A program made the translations under genes and the position numbers. A stretch of DNA of 64,000 nucleotides from Mycobacteroides chelonae CCUG 47445. GTDB lineage: Bacteria > Actinomycetota > Actinomycetes > Mycobacteriales > Mycobacteriaceae. How positions within the stretch are numbered: the first letter of the stretch is position 1; each line of letters starts with the position of its first letter. A model generated the notes under the pieces. It had not been told where the DNA came from and ran no database searches. It saw only the letters and a list, made by a program, of their open reading frames with translations. Positions 21,715 to 29,905 of the stretch are shown piece after piece. Location: contig NZ_CP007220.1 of assembly GCF_001632805.1 (NCBI RefSeq), positions 2,108,001-2,172,000 on the forward strand. Reading direction: 5' to 3'.

Positions 21715-22368
21715 GTGACTACGTACGCAGAGGCCCCGGCGGCAACCGAAGTGGGCCGAGGGAATGCCCTGACCTCGGGTTCTGTCGAGAAGCCGGCACG
21801 CACACTGACCGGCTTCCTGGCGATGACGCGGGACGTGCTCGTTGCCGCGCTGACTCGGCCGCCCGCCGGGCGCGAGTTCCTCCGGCAGGTGGGCGCGATA
21901 GCCAGAATCTCGGTGCTGCCGATGTGCATGGTGGCGATACCGCTGGCGGTGGTGATCGTGCTTGTTCTGGAGGCTTTGGTGTTCGGCCCGACGGGATTCC
22001 CCGCGCACGCAGTCCTGGTGGCTGCGGCCGCCGGCGCGACAGTGGTGTTCGCCGAAGCTGATTCCGCACGGATCCAAGAGCAGATCGGCGCGATGCGCAG
22101 CAGCGGTATCGACATCACACACGGGTACGTCGTCCCGCGCGTGCTCGCCACCGCTGTCGCGGCGGTGCCGTTGGCCTTCATAGCCGCTGGAGCAGCGGGC
22201 GTCTACTTCTTCTCGGCGTTCGGCAAGCACACTCCGTTGAGTCTTTTCATCGAGAATTTGACGCAGTTGTTGAGTCCAGTGAATGTGCTGATCGTGATCA
22301 TCGAGGCTGCGGCCCTTGGGCTTATCGCGGGCCTCATCGCCTGCTACCGAGGTGTCACCGCCGCGTAG
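21715..22368 (+). CDS. Orphan MlaE/YrbE-family permease, apparently C-terminally truncated
   Basis: The 217-residue membrane protein shows the MlaE (PF02405) core: helix VLPMCMVAIPLAVVIVLVL, a motif related to the usual reentrant segment (AAAAGATVVFAEADSARIQEQIGAMRSSGID), and the late motif GLIAGLIACYRG. YrbE proteins usually continue about 40 residues past CYRG with a final NETVV helix. Here the frame stops five residues later and only four bases before the convergent SnoaL-like gene. No YrbE partner, Mce substrate-binding protein or ATPase is nearby, so it is not a normal mce operon. GTG 21715 is the plausible start. It may be non-functional. Confidence 0.7.
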   Translation: MTTYAEAPAATEVGRGNALTSGSVEKPARTLTGFLAMTRDVLVAALTRPPAGREFLRQVGAIARISVLPMCMVAIPLAVVIVLVLEALVFGPTGFPAHAVLVAAAAGATVVFAEADSARIQEQIGAMRSSGIDITHGYVVPRVLATAVAAVPLAFIAAGAAGVYFFSAFGKHTPLSLFIENLTQLLSPVNVLIVIIEAAALGLIAGLIACYRGVTAA

Positions 22369-22372
22369 CGGT

Positions 22373-23050
22373 TCACCTGGCGGTTAGGAGCGTAACCAGA
22401 CGGAACACCGGTGCGACCAGGCTGGCGGCACGCAGCCCGATCCTTTGAAGCCCCTGGCTGCGCATGAGGGAGCCTAACCCCGCGAGCTGTGCGGCACCGT
22501 AAAGCATGTCCCAGTCGGTGTCGATGTGGGTGATCTTGAAGTCTTCGGTCAGTGTATAGCGGTCGATACCAATGAAATTCAGGCAACGGCCGGTTCCCTT
22601 GAGTGTGGCTCCGGTGTTGGGCTCGATGGTCTCACCTATCATGCGGCCGATACCTCGCCACGGAATGGTCACCCGCCACTGGTCGTCGAAGTAGTCCCAG
22701 TAGGGCAGTGACCGGTTGGTTCCGTCCTGTGGGTAGAACGCAAAGTCGGGGAAGACGTCGAAGGCGGCCTGGCAGTTGTCGATCGTGAACTGACGTCCGA
22801 GTCTGTTCTCCTGGAAGGTCGTGCTGTCGATGTAGCTACACTCGTCGGCGATGCAGTAATCGATCTTCTTGATGTCCTGCTCGGCCCAGGCATCAAACCA
22901 TGTGTAGGCGAACTCTGTTCGGCCCTGGGCAGGAAGTCCGCGCTCGATGTCGTTCTTTTCTTGCTGCCGCACCTTCTTCCAGAACTCCGGCATGAGCGCC
23001 TGATACTGCGCGTGTTCCGGTGAGGGGCCCAACTTTTCCAACCTGCTCAT
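22373..23050 (-). CDS. SnoaL/NTF2-like protein of unknown function, partner of the P450
   Basis: The 225-residue protein has an NTF2-like cone-fold pattern: FAYTWFDAWAEQDIKKIDYCIADECSYIDSTTF, then the pattern of a nuclear-transport-factor pocket with many aromatics. ATG 23050 is preceded by AAAGGAAAA, a reasonable ribosome-binding site. Longer in-frame starts would run into the P450 gene. It lies 34 bases downstream of the P450 on the same strand, so the two are probably one transcript. The pocket could bind or isomerise the P450 substrate or product; this is inference. Confidence 0.72.
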   Translation of the reverse strand: MSRLEKLGPSPEHAQYQALMPEFWKKVRQQEKNDIERGLPAQGRTEFAYTWFDAWAEQDIKKIDYCIADECSYIDSTTFQENRLGRQFTIDNCQAAFDVFPDFAFYPQDGTNRSLPYWDYFDDQWRVTIPWRGIGRMIGETIEPNTGATLKGTGRCLNFIGIDRYTLTEDFKITHIDTDWDMLYGAAQLAGLGSLMRSQGLQRIGLRAASLVAPVFRLVTLLTAR

Positions 23051-23084
23051 CTTTTTCCTTTCGTTGTGGGAACTGTGTGATGGC

Positions 23085-24485
23085 TCAGCGGGTGAGGAGC
23101 CGCGTCGGGAGGCCGCCGGCCAGGCCGGTGGAGACTCGCACTCGGTGCCGGGGTGTCCAGCCATCGCGGATCTGGAATGCGTAGCGCTGCAAGATGGTTC
23201 CGAGGACCAGGGTTCCCTCGATGTAGGCCATCCTGGTGCCCATGCACTTGCGTGGTCCGATACTGAACGGCAGGAACGCATTCCGATTGATCTTGTCGGT
23301 CAGGAATCGTTCGGGATTGAACGTCTCCGGGTCCTTCCAGAACCGCGGATCGCGCTGCAGTGCGTATTGCGTGATCACGACTTGTGAACCTTGCGGAATG
23401 AGATAGCCACCGATCTCGTCGTCCTGGACGGCCGTTCGGATGTTGGCGGGTGCGGCCTGGAAGCGCTGTGCCTCATCGAAACATGCCCTCAGATACTTCA
23501 AGTTCTCTAGGTCGTCGTACTCCAACGTCTTTCCGCCGAGTGCGTCAATCTCCTTATATGCCTTACCGAGAGCGATCGGGTTGCGGCACAGCAGTGCGAT
23601 GGTCCAGGCCAGCGCGGCGGCGGTGGTTTCAAATCCTGCGAACACCAATCCGGCGGCTTCGGAGCGCCGTCGCCGGTCCTGTGTCTGTGGGCAGCCCTCG
23701 AATTCCAGCCCGACCAATGCATCCACGAGATCGGGCGAGTCGGAAACCGGGCACCCTTTCCGTTCGTCGACGAAGCGGTCGAGGATGCCGAACAGCTCAG
23801 CCTTGGACTGTTCGCCACTGCGACGCAGAGGATTTGGCATCCAGCCGGGCAGATAATGCATGGCGACCCGGCTGATGACGTAGCGGCCGTACCGACGTGC
23901 GCCGTCGACCGCATGATCAATCTCGTCGGGGCCGAGCTGAACGTTGAACATCGAGCGCATCAGTCCGTCCATCACGACCGCGCCGAGTTCATGTTCGAGA
24001 TCCACGGGTTGCCCGCTGGCCGCATGGCGTGACCAGGCGTCGACTCGATCGGTGATCCCTTCCATCATGAGCGGGGTCGCAGCAGCCAGTGCGCGTTCGC
24101 CGAAGTAGGGATTGAAGGCGGTGCGGACTCGTTTCCATTCCTGGCCCTCGAGCAAGGGGAGGGCGGCCGGTTCCCCGGAGACCAATTCGATGGTGGCCTC
24201 GTGCTTGGCGTATCGGTCGTGGTGGCGGGTGAACACATGGTCGATGTACTCGGGATGGTTGATCAGGGTGACTGTGAGCGCGGGGCTCGGGCCCGTGAAG
24301 AGGCGGACGATGTCGCCGTATCGATTCGCGATCTTGGGCAGTAGCAGGTAGGGCAGCCGAAACGGGTCACCCAGACAGCTCAGTCCCAGCAGTGCGGCCC
24401 GATGCAAGGGCAGGCGCGGGGCAAGTCGGGATCCCGGGGTCTGCGGTGATTCCTGTGCGGGGGAGATCGTGCCGGTGACGCGCAT
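23085..24485 (-). CDS. Cytochrome P450 monooxygenase
   Basis: This 466-residue soluble P450 has the I-helix oxygen-binding motif AGFETT (283-288), the K-helix E338-x-x-R341 (DEAQRF), PERF (391-394) and the heme-binding loop FSIGPRKCMGTR with proximal thiolate Cys414. ATG 24485 has AGAAGAGG upstream. There is no adjacent ferredoxin or reductase gene. It is divergent from a TetR gene across a shared 129-base promoter region carrying a palindrome, so repression by that TetR is the simplest model. CYP family and substrate cannot be assigned by reading alone. Confidence 0.95.
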   Translation of the reverse strand: MRVTGTISPAQESPQTPGSRLAPRLPLHRAALLGLSCLGDPFRLPYLLLPKIANRYGDIVRLFTGPSPALTVTLINHPEYIDHVFTRHHDRYAKHEATIELVSGEPAALPLLEGQEWKRVRTAFNPYFGERALAAATPLMMEGITDRVDAWSRHAASGQPVDLEHELGAVVMDGLMRSMFNVQLGPDEIDHAVDGARRYGRYVISRVAMHYLPGWMPNPLRRSGEQSKAELFGILDRFVDERKGCPVSDSPDLVDALVGLEFEGCPQTQDRRRRSEAAGLVFAGFETTAAALAWTIALLCRNPIALGKAYKEIDALGGKTLEYDDLENLKYLRACFDEAQRFQAAPANIRTAVQDDEIGGYLIPQGSQVVITQYALQRDPRFWKDPETFNPERFLTDKINRNAFLPFSIGPRKCMGTRMAYIEGTLVLGTILQRYAFQIRDGWTPRHRVRVSTGLAGGLPTRLLTR

Positions 24486-24556
24486 GGCTGCCTCTTCTCT
24501 GCGGAATGGTGATTCTGGTGGCGAAGTGTATGGCCGATCCGATCGTCATGCAATAC

Positions 24557-24582
24557 TGAATCAAAAGTAATTCATTGATTCA
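24557..24582. promoter_or_regulatory. Palindrome in the divergent P450/TetR promoter region
   Basis: TGAATCA (24557-24563) and TGATTCA (24576-24582) are perfect inverted arms around 12 bases of AT-rich sequence, with a nested TGAAT/ATTCA pair. The site lies 33 bases before the TetR GTG and about 72 bases before the P450 ATG. That is the expected place for an autoregulatory TetR operator. Confidence 0.6.
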
Positions 24583-24614
24583 AACACCAGCTAGATGTAC
24601 TGAACGGAGGGGCT

Positions 24615-25280
24615 GTGCGTCGCAGCGAGGTTTCGCAGGTCCCCGCCGTTACTATCGGGTCCGTGGTAGAGATCGACTCGTTGCTGCGGCAGCTGGTCAC
24701 CGGAACCCTGTCCGACACGAATGTGGCGACCTCGCATTTGTTGGATGCCGCGCGCGAGGAATTCGTTGCCCACGGGATCGCTCGCACCGCTGTCGGGGAT
24801 ATCGCACGCCGCGCTGGTGTGTCCCGCCCGACCTTGTACCGCAAGTGTGGAGACAAGGAAGACATCGTTGCCGCCGTGCTGGTTCGGGAGACGACCGAAT
24901 TCTTCATGAGGGCACAGGCTGCGCTCGCGCCCCTATCGAACGCCGAGGACAGAATGGTCGAGGCATTTGTCATGGGTATGCGCGAGGCGCGTGATCATCC
25001 ATTGGTGATGGCGCTCAAGGAATTCGACGCCGAATCGTTCTCGCGGAATGTCTTTGATGTCAATGCGTCCGGGTACCAGGGTCTGCTTGCGGTGATCGCG
25101 GAACTACTGGCCGATGAGGACTATCCCATTCCTGCGGTGAAGCGCGCGCTCGACCTGGCGCTGCGGCTGACGTCGACGTTTCTGGTGAACCCTTCCGCAC
25201 TGGTGCCGACCGACACCGACGAAAACACGCGCGAGTTCGCGTGCCGATATCTGCTACCCCTCATGCGTGCCGCCCGTTAG
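24615..25280 (+). CDS. TetR-family transcriptional regulator
   Basis: The 221-residue protein has the TetR helix-turn-helix at about residues 40-88: LLDAAREEFVAHGIARTAVGDIARRAGVSR, then PTLYRKCGDKEDIVAAVL. A variable helical ligand domain follows. GTG 24615 has GGAGGGG three bases upstream, somewhat tight; GTG 24663 is an alternative that keeps the whole DNA-binding domain. It is divergent from the P450 and probably controls both transcripts through the 24557-24582 palindrome. That palindrome is unlike the desaturase operators, so this regulator is not the obvious desaturase repressor. Confidence 0.92.
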   Translation: MRRSEVSQVPAVTIGSVVEIDSLLRQLVTGTLSDTNVATSHLLDAAREEFVAHGIARTAVGDIARRAGVSRPTLYRKCGDKEDIVAAVLVRETTEFFMRAQAALAPLSNAEDRMVEAFVMGMREARDHPLVMALKEFDAESFSRNVFDVNASGYQGLLAVIAELLADEDYPIPAVKRALDLALRLTSTFLVNPSALVPTDTDENTREFACRYLLPLMRAAR

Positions 25281-25302
25281 GCGCGCTCCGTATCCTGGTG
25301 TG

Positions 25303-25965
25303 GTGGCTACGGTTTTGACAGTGAACGTGGGCCAGCTGCGGTCGAATCCGGCAGGTGGACCAACGCGCACCGGTATCGACAAACATCCCACCGATTCGGT
25401 GATAGCCGTCTGCGCGCCGGGCGGCACGGTTGAGGGTGCGGGCAGCGGCCTGGTCGGTGACGCGATCGGAGATACGAGCGTGCACGGTGGCGACGACCAA
25501 GCCGTGTATGCATACGCCCGCGAGGACCTGGACTGGTGGCAGGGCACTCTCGGCCGAGAGCTGGCGAACGGCCAGTTCGGGGAGAACCTGACCACCCGCG
25601 AGATCGATGTGACCGGCGCGCTCATCGGTGAGCAGTGGCATATCGGTGACGGCGGGCTGGTGTTGGAAGTGTCCGCACCGCGCATACCGTGTCGGACCTT
25701 CGCGGCCTGGCTTGACCTGCGCGGGTGGGTTAAAACCTTTACGGCGCAAGCGATCCCCGGCGCGTACTTCCGGGTGATCTCACCCGGGATGGTGCGAAAG
25801 GGTGACGGCATCGCCGTCAAGAATCGTCCGGGGCACGATGTGACCGTGGGACTTGCGTTCCGCGCGCTGACACTCGAATCCGAGTTGCTTCCGCGGCTTC
25901 TCGATGCTCCCGCGTTGCCGGAGCACGTCAAGGAGACGGTCAGGCGTAGAAGCGGATCGGCGTAG
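25303..25965 (+). CDS. MOSC-domain protein (YiiM-like)
   Basis: MOSC proteins bind molybdenum cofactor or reduce N-hydroxylated compounds such as 6-hydroxylaminopurine. Conserved pieces are the HGGDDQAVYAYAREDLDWW segment (about 64-82), FGENLTTREID, IGDGGLVLEVSAPRIPC with the Cys expected to ligate the cofactor sulfur, and the R-x-C-x-F neighbourhood. The predicted length is 220 residues from GTG 25303. GTG 25300 directly precedes it, and a GTG at 25267 would overlap the TetR gene; none has a strong ribosome-binding site. Its tail end abuts the convergent thioesterase gene. Confidence 0.88.
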   Translation: MATVLTVNVGQLRSNPAGGPTRTGIDKHPTDSVIAVCAPGGTVEGAGSGLVGDAIGDTSVHGGDDQAVYAYAREDLDWWQGTLGRELANGQFGENLTTREIDVTGALIGEQWHIGDGGLVLEVSAPRIPCRTFAAWLDLRGWVKTFTAQAIPGAYFRVISPGMVRKGDGIAVKNRPGHDVTVGLAFRALTLESELLPRLLDAPALPEHVKETVRRRSGSA

Positions 25966-25973
25966 CCCGTAAC

Positions 25974-26783
25974 CTACCGCCGCTGCACCAGGACCGTCTG
26001 TGCGCTGGAGCCGATGTAGCCGCGGCGGTCGAATATTTCCGCGGTGGTCACGCCGACGCCGTCGGGTCCGACCGACATCCGGGCGCGGACGCCGAACTCG
26101 TCGCCTTGAGGAATGCGGTGGACGTGCATCACGGTGTCGGTGTTCATGTAGACGAACCGCAGGGGGTTGAGTACGGCGCCGATGCCGTTCGCGGAGTCGA
26201 TGACCGACGCCAGTCGCTGCCATCCGGTGGTGGGCTCGGTGTCGACGATGTGCACATGTGGTCGCATCCAGGCAACTTGCGGCTCTCCCGCTGGCACCGA
26301 AAACCACTGAAAATCAACCGATTTCGAGTAGTTAGAGCCCTCGAAGCCGAAGGCCGGTGGTGTGGGGCCGGGTGGGTACTCGGGCAAGGGTGGGTATCGG
26401 TCGCTGGCTTTATCGGCGGTCACCGATGTCGCCAACAGCCACGCGCTGGCTCGCGCGACCACCCGGTAGCCGCCATTGGCGCAGGCTTCCATCTCTGCCA
26501 CGGCAAGCGCGATGCGGCGACCCGGCCGTTCGATCCATGCCCGTACGCGCACCGGCTCCAGCGGAACCGGGCCGAGGATGTCGAGCGCGACGCGGCCGAT
26601 CCGCAGGCTTTCGCGTGGCTCCGGCAGTTCCTCGATGGCCTTGAGCAGCAACGCCATCGGGGGAGAGCCGTGTTGCAGGTTCGGCCCCCATCCGCTGGCG
26701 GTCAACTCGGTGGACTCGAACACCTGGAACTCGCCGTCGGCGTCTAATCGCCGGTAGTAACAGCCCGTCAGGTCCAACGTCAT
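25974..26783 (-). CDS. TesB-like acyl-CoA thioesterase family protein (double hotdog)
   Basis: The 269-residue protein fits the actinobacterial thioesterase family: an N-terminal hotdog (LQHGSPPMALLLKAIEEL, then GRVALDILGPVPLEPVRVRAW) and a C-terminal hotdog ending in EIFDRRGYIGSSAQTVLVQRR. Such enzymes hydrolyse acyl-CoA esters in the cytosol. The catalytic residues cannot be fixed with confidence. Its ATG overlaps the stop of the upstream RecB-like gene by four bases, so the two are translated from one message. Confidence 0.82.
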   Translation of the reverse strand: MTLDLTGCYYRRLDADGEFQVFESTELTASGWGPNLQHGSPPMALLLKAIEELPEPRESLRIGRVALDILGPVPLEPVRVRAWIERPGRRIALAVAEMEACANGGYRVVARASAWLLATSVTADKASDRYPPLPEYPPGPTPPAFGFEGSNYSKSVDFQWFSVPAGEPQVAWMRPHVHIVDTEPTTGWQRLASVIDSANGIGAVLNPLRFVYMNTDTVMHVHRIPQGDEFGVRARMSVGPDGVGVTTAEIFDRRGYIGSSAQTVLVQRR

Positions 26784-27670
26784 GCGGCATCTCCCGGGAT
26801 CGCGGTCGCGGAGGCTTCGGCATCTTCGATATCAGTATCGGAGACACCGTAATCGGAGGGCCAGCCCGGGTAGGGCGGCGGCGTGCCGCCGAATGCGGGG
26901 CACAGCGACTGATGGGCACACCAGTCGCATAACCGGGAGGGATTGGGCCGGAAGTCGCCGGTGAGGCCGAGGTTCTGAATCGCTCGCCAGATCGCCATCA
27001 GCGTCTTCTCGAACTTGAGCAGCTCTGCCTCGTCCGGTGTGTAGTCGAGAACCTCGCCATCGGATAGATACAGCAGCCGCAGCCGTCGCGGCACCACCCC
27101 GCGGATGCGGTACAACGCGACGGCGTAGAACTTCATCTGAAACAACGCCTTGGCTTCGAACAAGGCGCGCGGTGCGCGTCCGGTCTTGTAGTCGACCAGA
27201 CGCATCGCGCCCCCGGGGGCGATGTCGATGCGATCGATGAATCCGCGCAGCATCGTGCCGTCGGACAGCTCGACCTCGACGCGCTCCTCGCAACTGTCGG
27301 GATCGAATCGGGTGGGATCTTCAAGCCGGTAATAGCCCGACAGCAGATCGCGTGCCTCGTCGAGGAAACTCGGAAGGCGCTCGGTCTCGACCACCGCCGC
27401 GAGTTCGGGGTTCGATTCCACGAGGCGTTCCCACGCGGGCTCCACCAGTCCGGCAGCGGTGGCGTACTCGCGATCGGCTGCGGGCCGGGCGTAGAGATCT
27501 TCCAGGGCGGCATGCACGAGGCTGCCCCGCACCTGGGCTGTCGATGGCGGTTCGGGGAGGCGGTCGATCGCGCGGAACCGGTACAGCAGCGGGCATTGCT
27601 TGAAGTCGCTGGCGCGTGAAGGGGACAGCGCGGGCCGACGCGGGGGCCGGTTCTGCGTGGTCTCCTTCAT
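26780..27670 (-). CDS. RecB-family nuclease with Cas4/AddB-like cysteine set (Rv2119-like)
   Basis: This is a predicted PD-(D/E)XK nuclease of 296 residues. The active-site pattern is His53 (LVHAALE), Asp146 in GFIDRID, and D160-Y-K162 in LVDYKTG, with Gln178 in FQMKFYAVAL (QxxxY). Four cysteines, Cys26 (FKQCPLLYRF), Cys248, Cys251 and Cys257 (CDWCAHQSLC), match the iron-sulfur staple of Cas4 and AddB nucleases. There is no CRISPR array nearby, so a DNA-repair role is more likely. ATG 27670 was chosen; upstream in-frame codons give low-complexity extensions. The M. tuberculosis relative sits beside trmI as well, but here about 5 kb of other genes separate them. Confidence 0.87.
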   Translation of the reverse strand: MKETTQNRPPRRPALSPSRASDFKQCPLLYRFRAIDRLPEPPSTAQVRGSLVHAALEDLYARPAADREYATAAGLVEPAWERLVESNPELAAVVETERLPSFLDEARDLLSGYYRLEDPTRFDPDSCEERVEVELSDGTMLRGFIDRIDIAPGGAMRLVDYKTGRAPRALFEAKALFQMKFYAVALYRIRGVVPRRLRLLYLSDGEVLDYTPDEAELLKFEKTLMAIWRAIQNLGLTGDFRPNPSRLCDWCAHQSLCPAFGGTPPPYPGWPSDYGVSDTDIEDAEASATAIPGDAA

Positions 27671-27842
27671 GGTTGGCAGCCTAGGCATCGGGTCCGACAG
27701 GTGCTGACGCCACGCCGGGCACAAAGCTGGTGAGCTCCGTTCAACACATGTCACAAGTCGTCCCCAAAATATCCGTACTCGAAGTAACGTCAACCTCTCA
27801 TTGGCCATGGGGCGACGAAGCCCCACGCGAGAGGAATGCGCA

Positions 27843-29810
27843 GTGACGACGGCAAAGCATCGAAGCCCGCTGGACAGCCCGCAGATGAAGGACACCGGGC
27901 TCGCCGGTTCCGAACTCGCCGAGCGGTGGACCGCGCTGGCCGATGGACCCAGTCGGTACTCCCGGGTGTCCTTCACTCCCAATGTCTCGATACCTCTGTC
28001 CGACGGGACCGTGCTCAAGGCCCAGGTGTTCCGTCCGGCCAATGCCGACGGGACCCCGGTCAATGACCCGGTGCCGGTGCTCTTCAACCTCACCCCCTAC
28101 AACAAATCCGTTACTCACCTGGCGGCATGGCTGCTGCGCGGCCTGCACCGATTCGGCATCACCGTGCCGGCCGCGCCGCCCAGGAATCCGCGCCTGTCGG
28201 AGCTCGCCGAGCTGGCGCGGGCGATTCCCGGTGGTGGCTTGACGACGTTCGGAGTGAACGACTCGCTGATCCGTAGTGGGTACGCCCAGGTGGTTGTCGA
28301 CGTTCGCGGCACCGGTGCCTCGTCCGGTGACTGGGGAATGTTCAACGATCTCGAACAGCGGGACACCGCCGAGGTGGTGGCCTGGGCGCAGACCCAGCCG
28401 TGGTGCGACGGTTCGGTCGGCATGTACGGCATCTCGTACTGTTCGATCAACGCGCTGCAGGCCGCCGGCAACCGGGTGCCGGGTCTCAGTGCGGTATTCG
28501 CGGTCGAGCCGGTCAGTGACATCTCCCGCGACCTCATGAAAACCGGCGGGGCGCAGACATTCTTCCTGCCCGTTTGGATGCTTGCCGTTGCGTTGGGAAA
28601 GTGGTTACCGTCGCCATCGGACGTGGTGCGTGGCGGCGTCGGCATGGGCTGGCTCGCGGGGCGGTTGCGCGCACCGCTGAATCGTGTGGTGCGGTACATC
28701 TTCGAGGGCTTGCGTGGCTCGGGTGCGCTGATCGACAACGACGAGTATTTCCAGCAGATCAGTCCCCGGTTCGAGGACATCGAGATTCCGACGTTTGTCT
28801 ATGGGGCGTGGGACGACATCTTCGGTCCGGCCGCCCTGCGTATCCATCGCCGAGCCGCAGTGGAGGGCGGTAGGTTTCAGGTCGTCATCAATGAGGGTTA
28901 CCACGGGTCCCCGGGTTCACAGCTCGGCCGCGAAGGTGGACCGCCCCGGCTGGACGTCTTGCAGCGCGCGTGGTTTGACAAGTGGCTCAAGGGTATTGAC
29001 AACGGAATGGAGAGCTACGGTCCACTCACGCTGCAACAGCAAAATGGCGGTTGGCACACCCTGGACGTCTATCCGCGGCCCGAAGCCGAGCCGCAACGAT
29101 TCTATTTGGATGCCGAACCCTCAGGGGTAGGAGCTGGTTCGACGTTCGACGGGTCGTTGACGGGTGCTGTGCCGCTCAACAAGACCGAGCACCTCCTTCG
29201 CCGGCGGATGGGATTGCTGAAATCACCCACGACCTCCCGGCTGACGGCCGGTATCACCGCCGTGCTGGGTACGCCCGGGCTCAAGGACTCGCGCTACTTC
29301 GAGCGCGGCGCGCTCACCTTCACCAGCAGCCCCGCTGTGCGTCCGTGGGTGATCTCCGGGGCGCTGAACCTTCATCTGCACACCAAAGCGATAGGTACAG
29401 AGGCATTTTGGGTCGTATCGGTGACGGACGTGGCGCCCGACGGCTTCTCCCGGATGCTGGCCGAGGGCGCCCTGCTGGCATCGCGCCGCGGGGTGGATGA
29501 GGACAAGAGTCTGCGTACCGCGGACGGTGACTACCTATCGCCCTGGCATCCCACCGGTAAGGGATCGACCCTTCGGGTGCAACCCGGCGTGCCAACAACT
29601 CTCGACATCGATCTCACCGAGGTAGATGCGGTGATCGCAGCGGGGCACCGGCTGCGGGTCGTCATCGCGGCGGCCAGTCTGCCGAGATACATACCGTCCA
29701 TTCCGGAGCTGTGGGCGAGCCGCCACGGGCAGGCGCTGCTCCTGGACCCCGGCCAGCCGAGTTATCTGGTGGCACCCGTGATTCTCGATACCGGGGCCGG
29801 GGCCGCGTAG
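27843..29810 (+). CDS. CocE/NonD-type serine hydrolase (X-Pro dipeptidyl-peptidase S15 family)
   Basis: This alpha/beta hydrolase (655 residues) has an S15 catalytic domain and the C-terminal jelly-roll domain (PepX_C, from about 400). The nucleophile is Ser198 in GMYGISYCS, where the usual G-x-S-Y-x-G ends in Ser instead of Gly. The acid is in GAWDDIF (Asp324/325) and the His is His354 in EGYHGSPG. DVRGTGASSG is the oxyanion-side motif. No signal peptide was seen. GTG 27843 follows GAGAGGAA. Family members cleave esters or amides such as cocaine and glutaryl-acylates; the native substrate is unknown. Confidence 0.88.
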   Translation: MTTAKHRSPLDSPQMKDTGLAGSELAERWTALADGPSRYSRVSFTPNVSIPLSDGTVLKAQVFRPANADGTPVNDPVPVLFNLTPYNKSVTHLAAWLLRGLHRFGITVPAAPPRNPRLSELAELARAIPGGGLTTFGVNDSLIRSGYAQVVVDVRGTGASSGDWGMFNDLEQRDTAEVVAWAQTQPWCDGSVGMYGISYCSINALQAAGNRVPGLSAVFAVEPVSDISRDLMKTGGAQTFFLPVWMLAVALGKWLPSPSDVVRGGVGMGWLAGRLRAPLNRVVRYIFEGLRGSGALIDNDEYFQQISPRFEDIEIPTFVYGAWDDIFGPAALRIHRRAAVEGGRFQVVINEGYHGSPGSQLGREGGPPRLDVLQRAWFDKWLKGIDNGMESYGPLTLQQQNGGWHTLDVYPRPEAEPQRFYLDAEPSGVGAGSTFDGSLTGAVPLNKTEHLLRRRMGLLKSPTTSRLTAGITAVLGTPGLKDSRYFERGALTFTSSPAVRPWVISGALNLHLHTKAIGTEAFWVVSVTDVAPDGFSRMLAEGALLASRRGVDEDKSLRTADGDYLSPWHPTGKGSTLRVQPGVPTTLDIDLTEVDAVIAAGHRLRVVIAAASLPRYIPSIPELWASRHGQALLLDPGQPSYLVAPVILDTGAGAA

Positions 29811-29847
29811 TCCTCGCCAGTTCACCAACTTCTCATCTACTTTTTCT

Positions 29848-29871
29848 GTAACTTACGGTACCGTAGGTTAC
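29848..29871. promoter_or_regulatory. Palindromic operator upstream of the acyl-ACP desaturase
   Basis: GTAACTTACGG (29848-29858) and CCGTAGGTTAC (29861-29871) are inverted repeats around TA with one mismatch. The core TACGG-N2-CCGTAGG equals that at 20329-20341, and the flanks GTAAC are shared. It ends 34 bases before the desaturase start. The same regulator very probably binds both sites. Confidence 0.7.
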
Positions 29872-29905
29872 GGATCCCGGTAGGCCTAATAGAGAGGTGG
29901 ACGAG

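Noticed and set aside
23064-23387. Plus-strand frame opposite the P450 C terminus
   Set aside because: It is antisense to the heme-binding region of a certain P450 gene and lacks motifs of its own.
26780-27670. Cas4-like nuclease as evidence of a CRISPR system
   Set aside because: No repeats with regular spacers and no other cas gene in the window; stand-alone RecB-like nucleases are common in actinobacteria.
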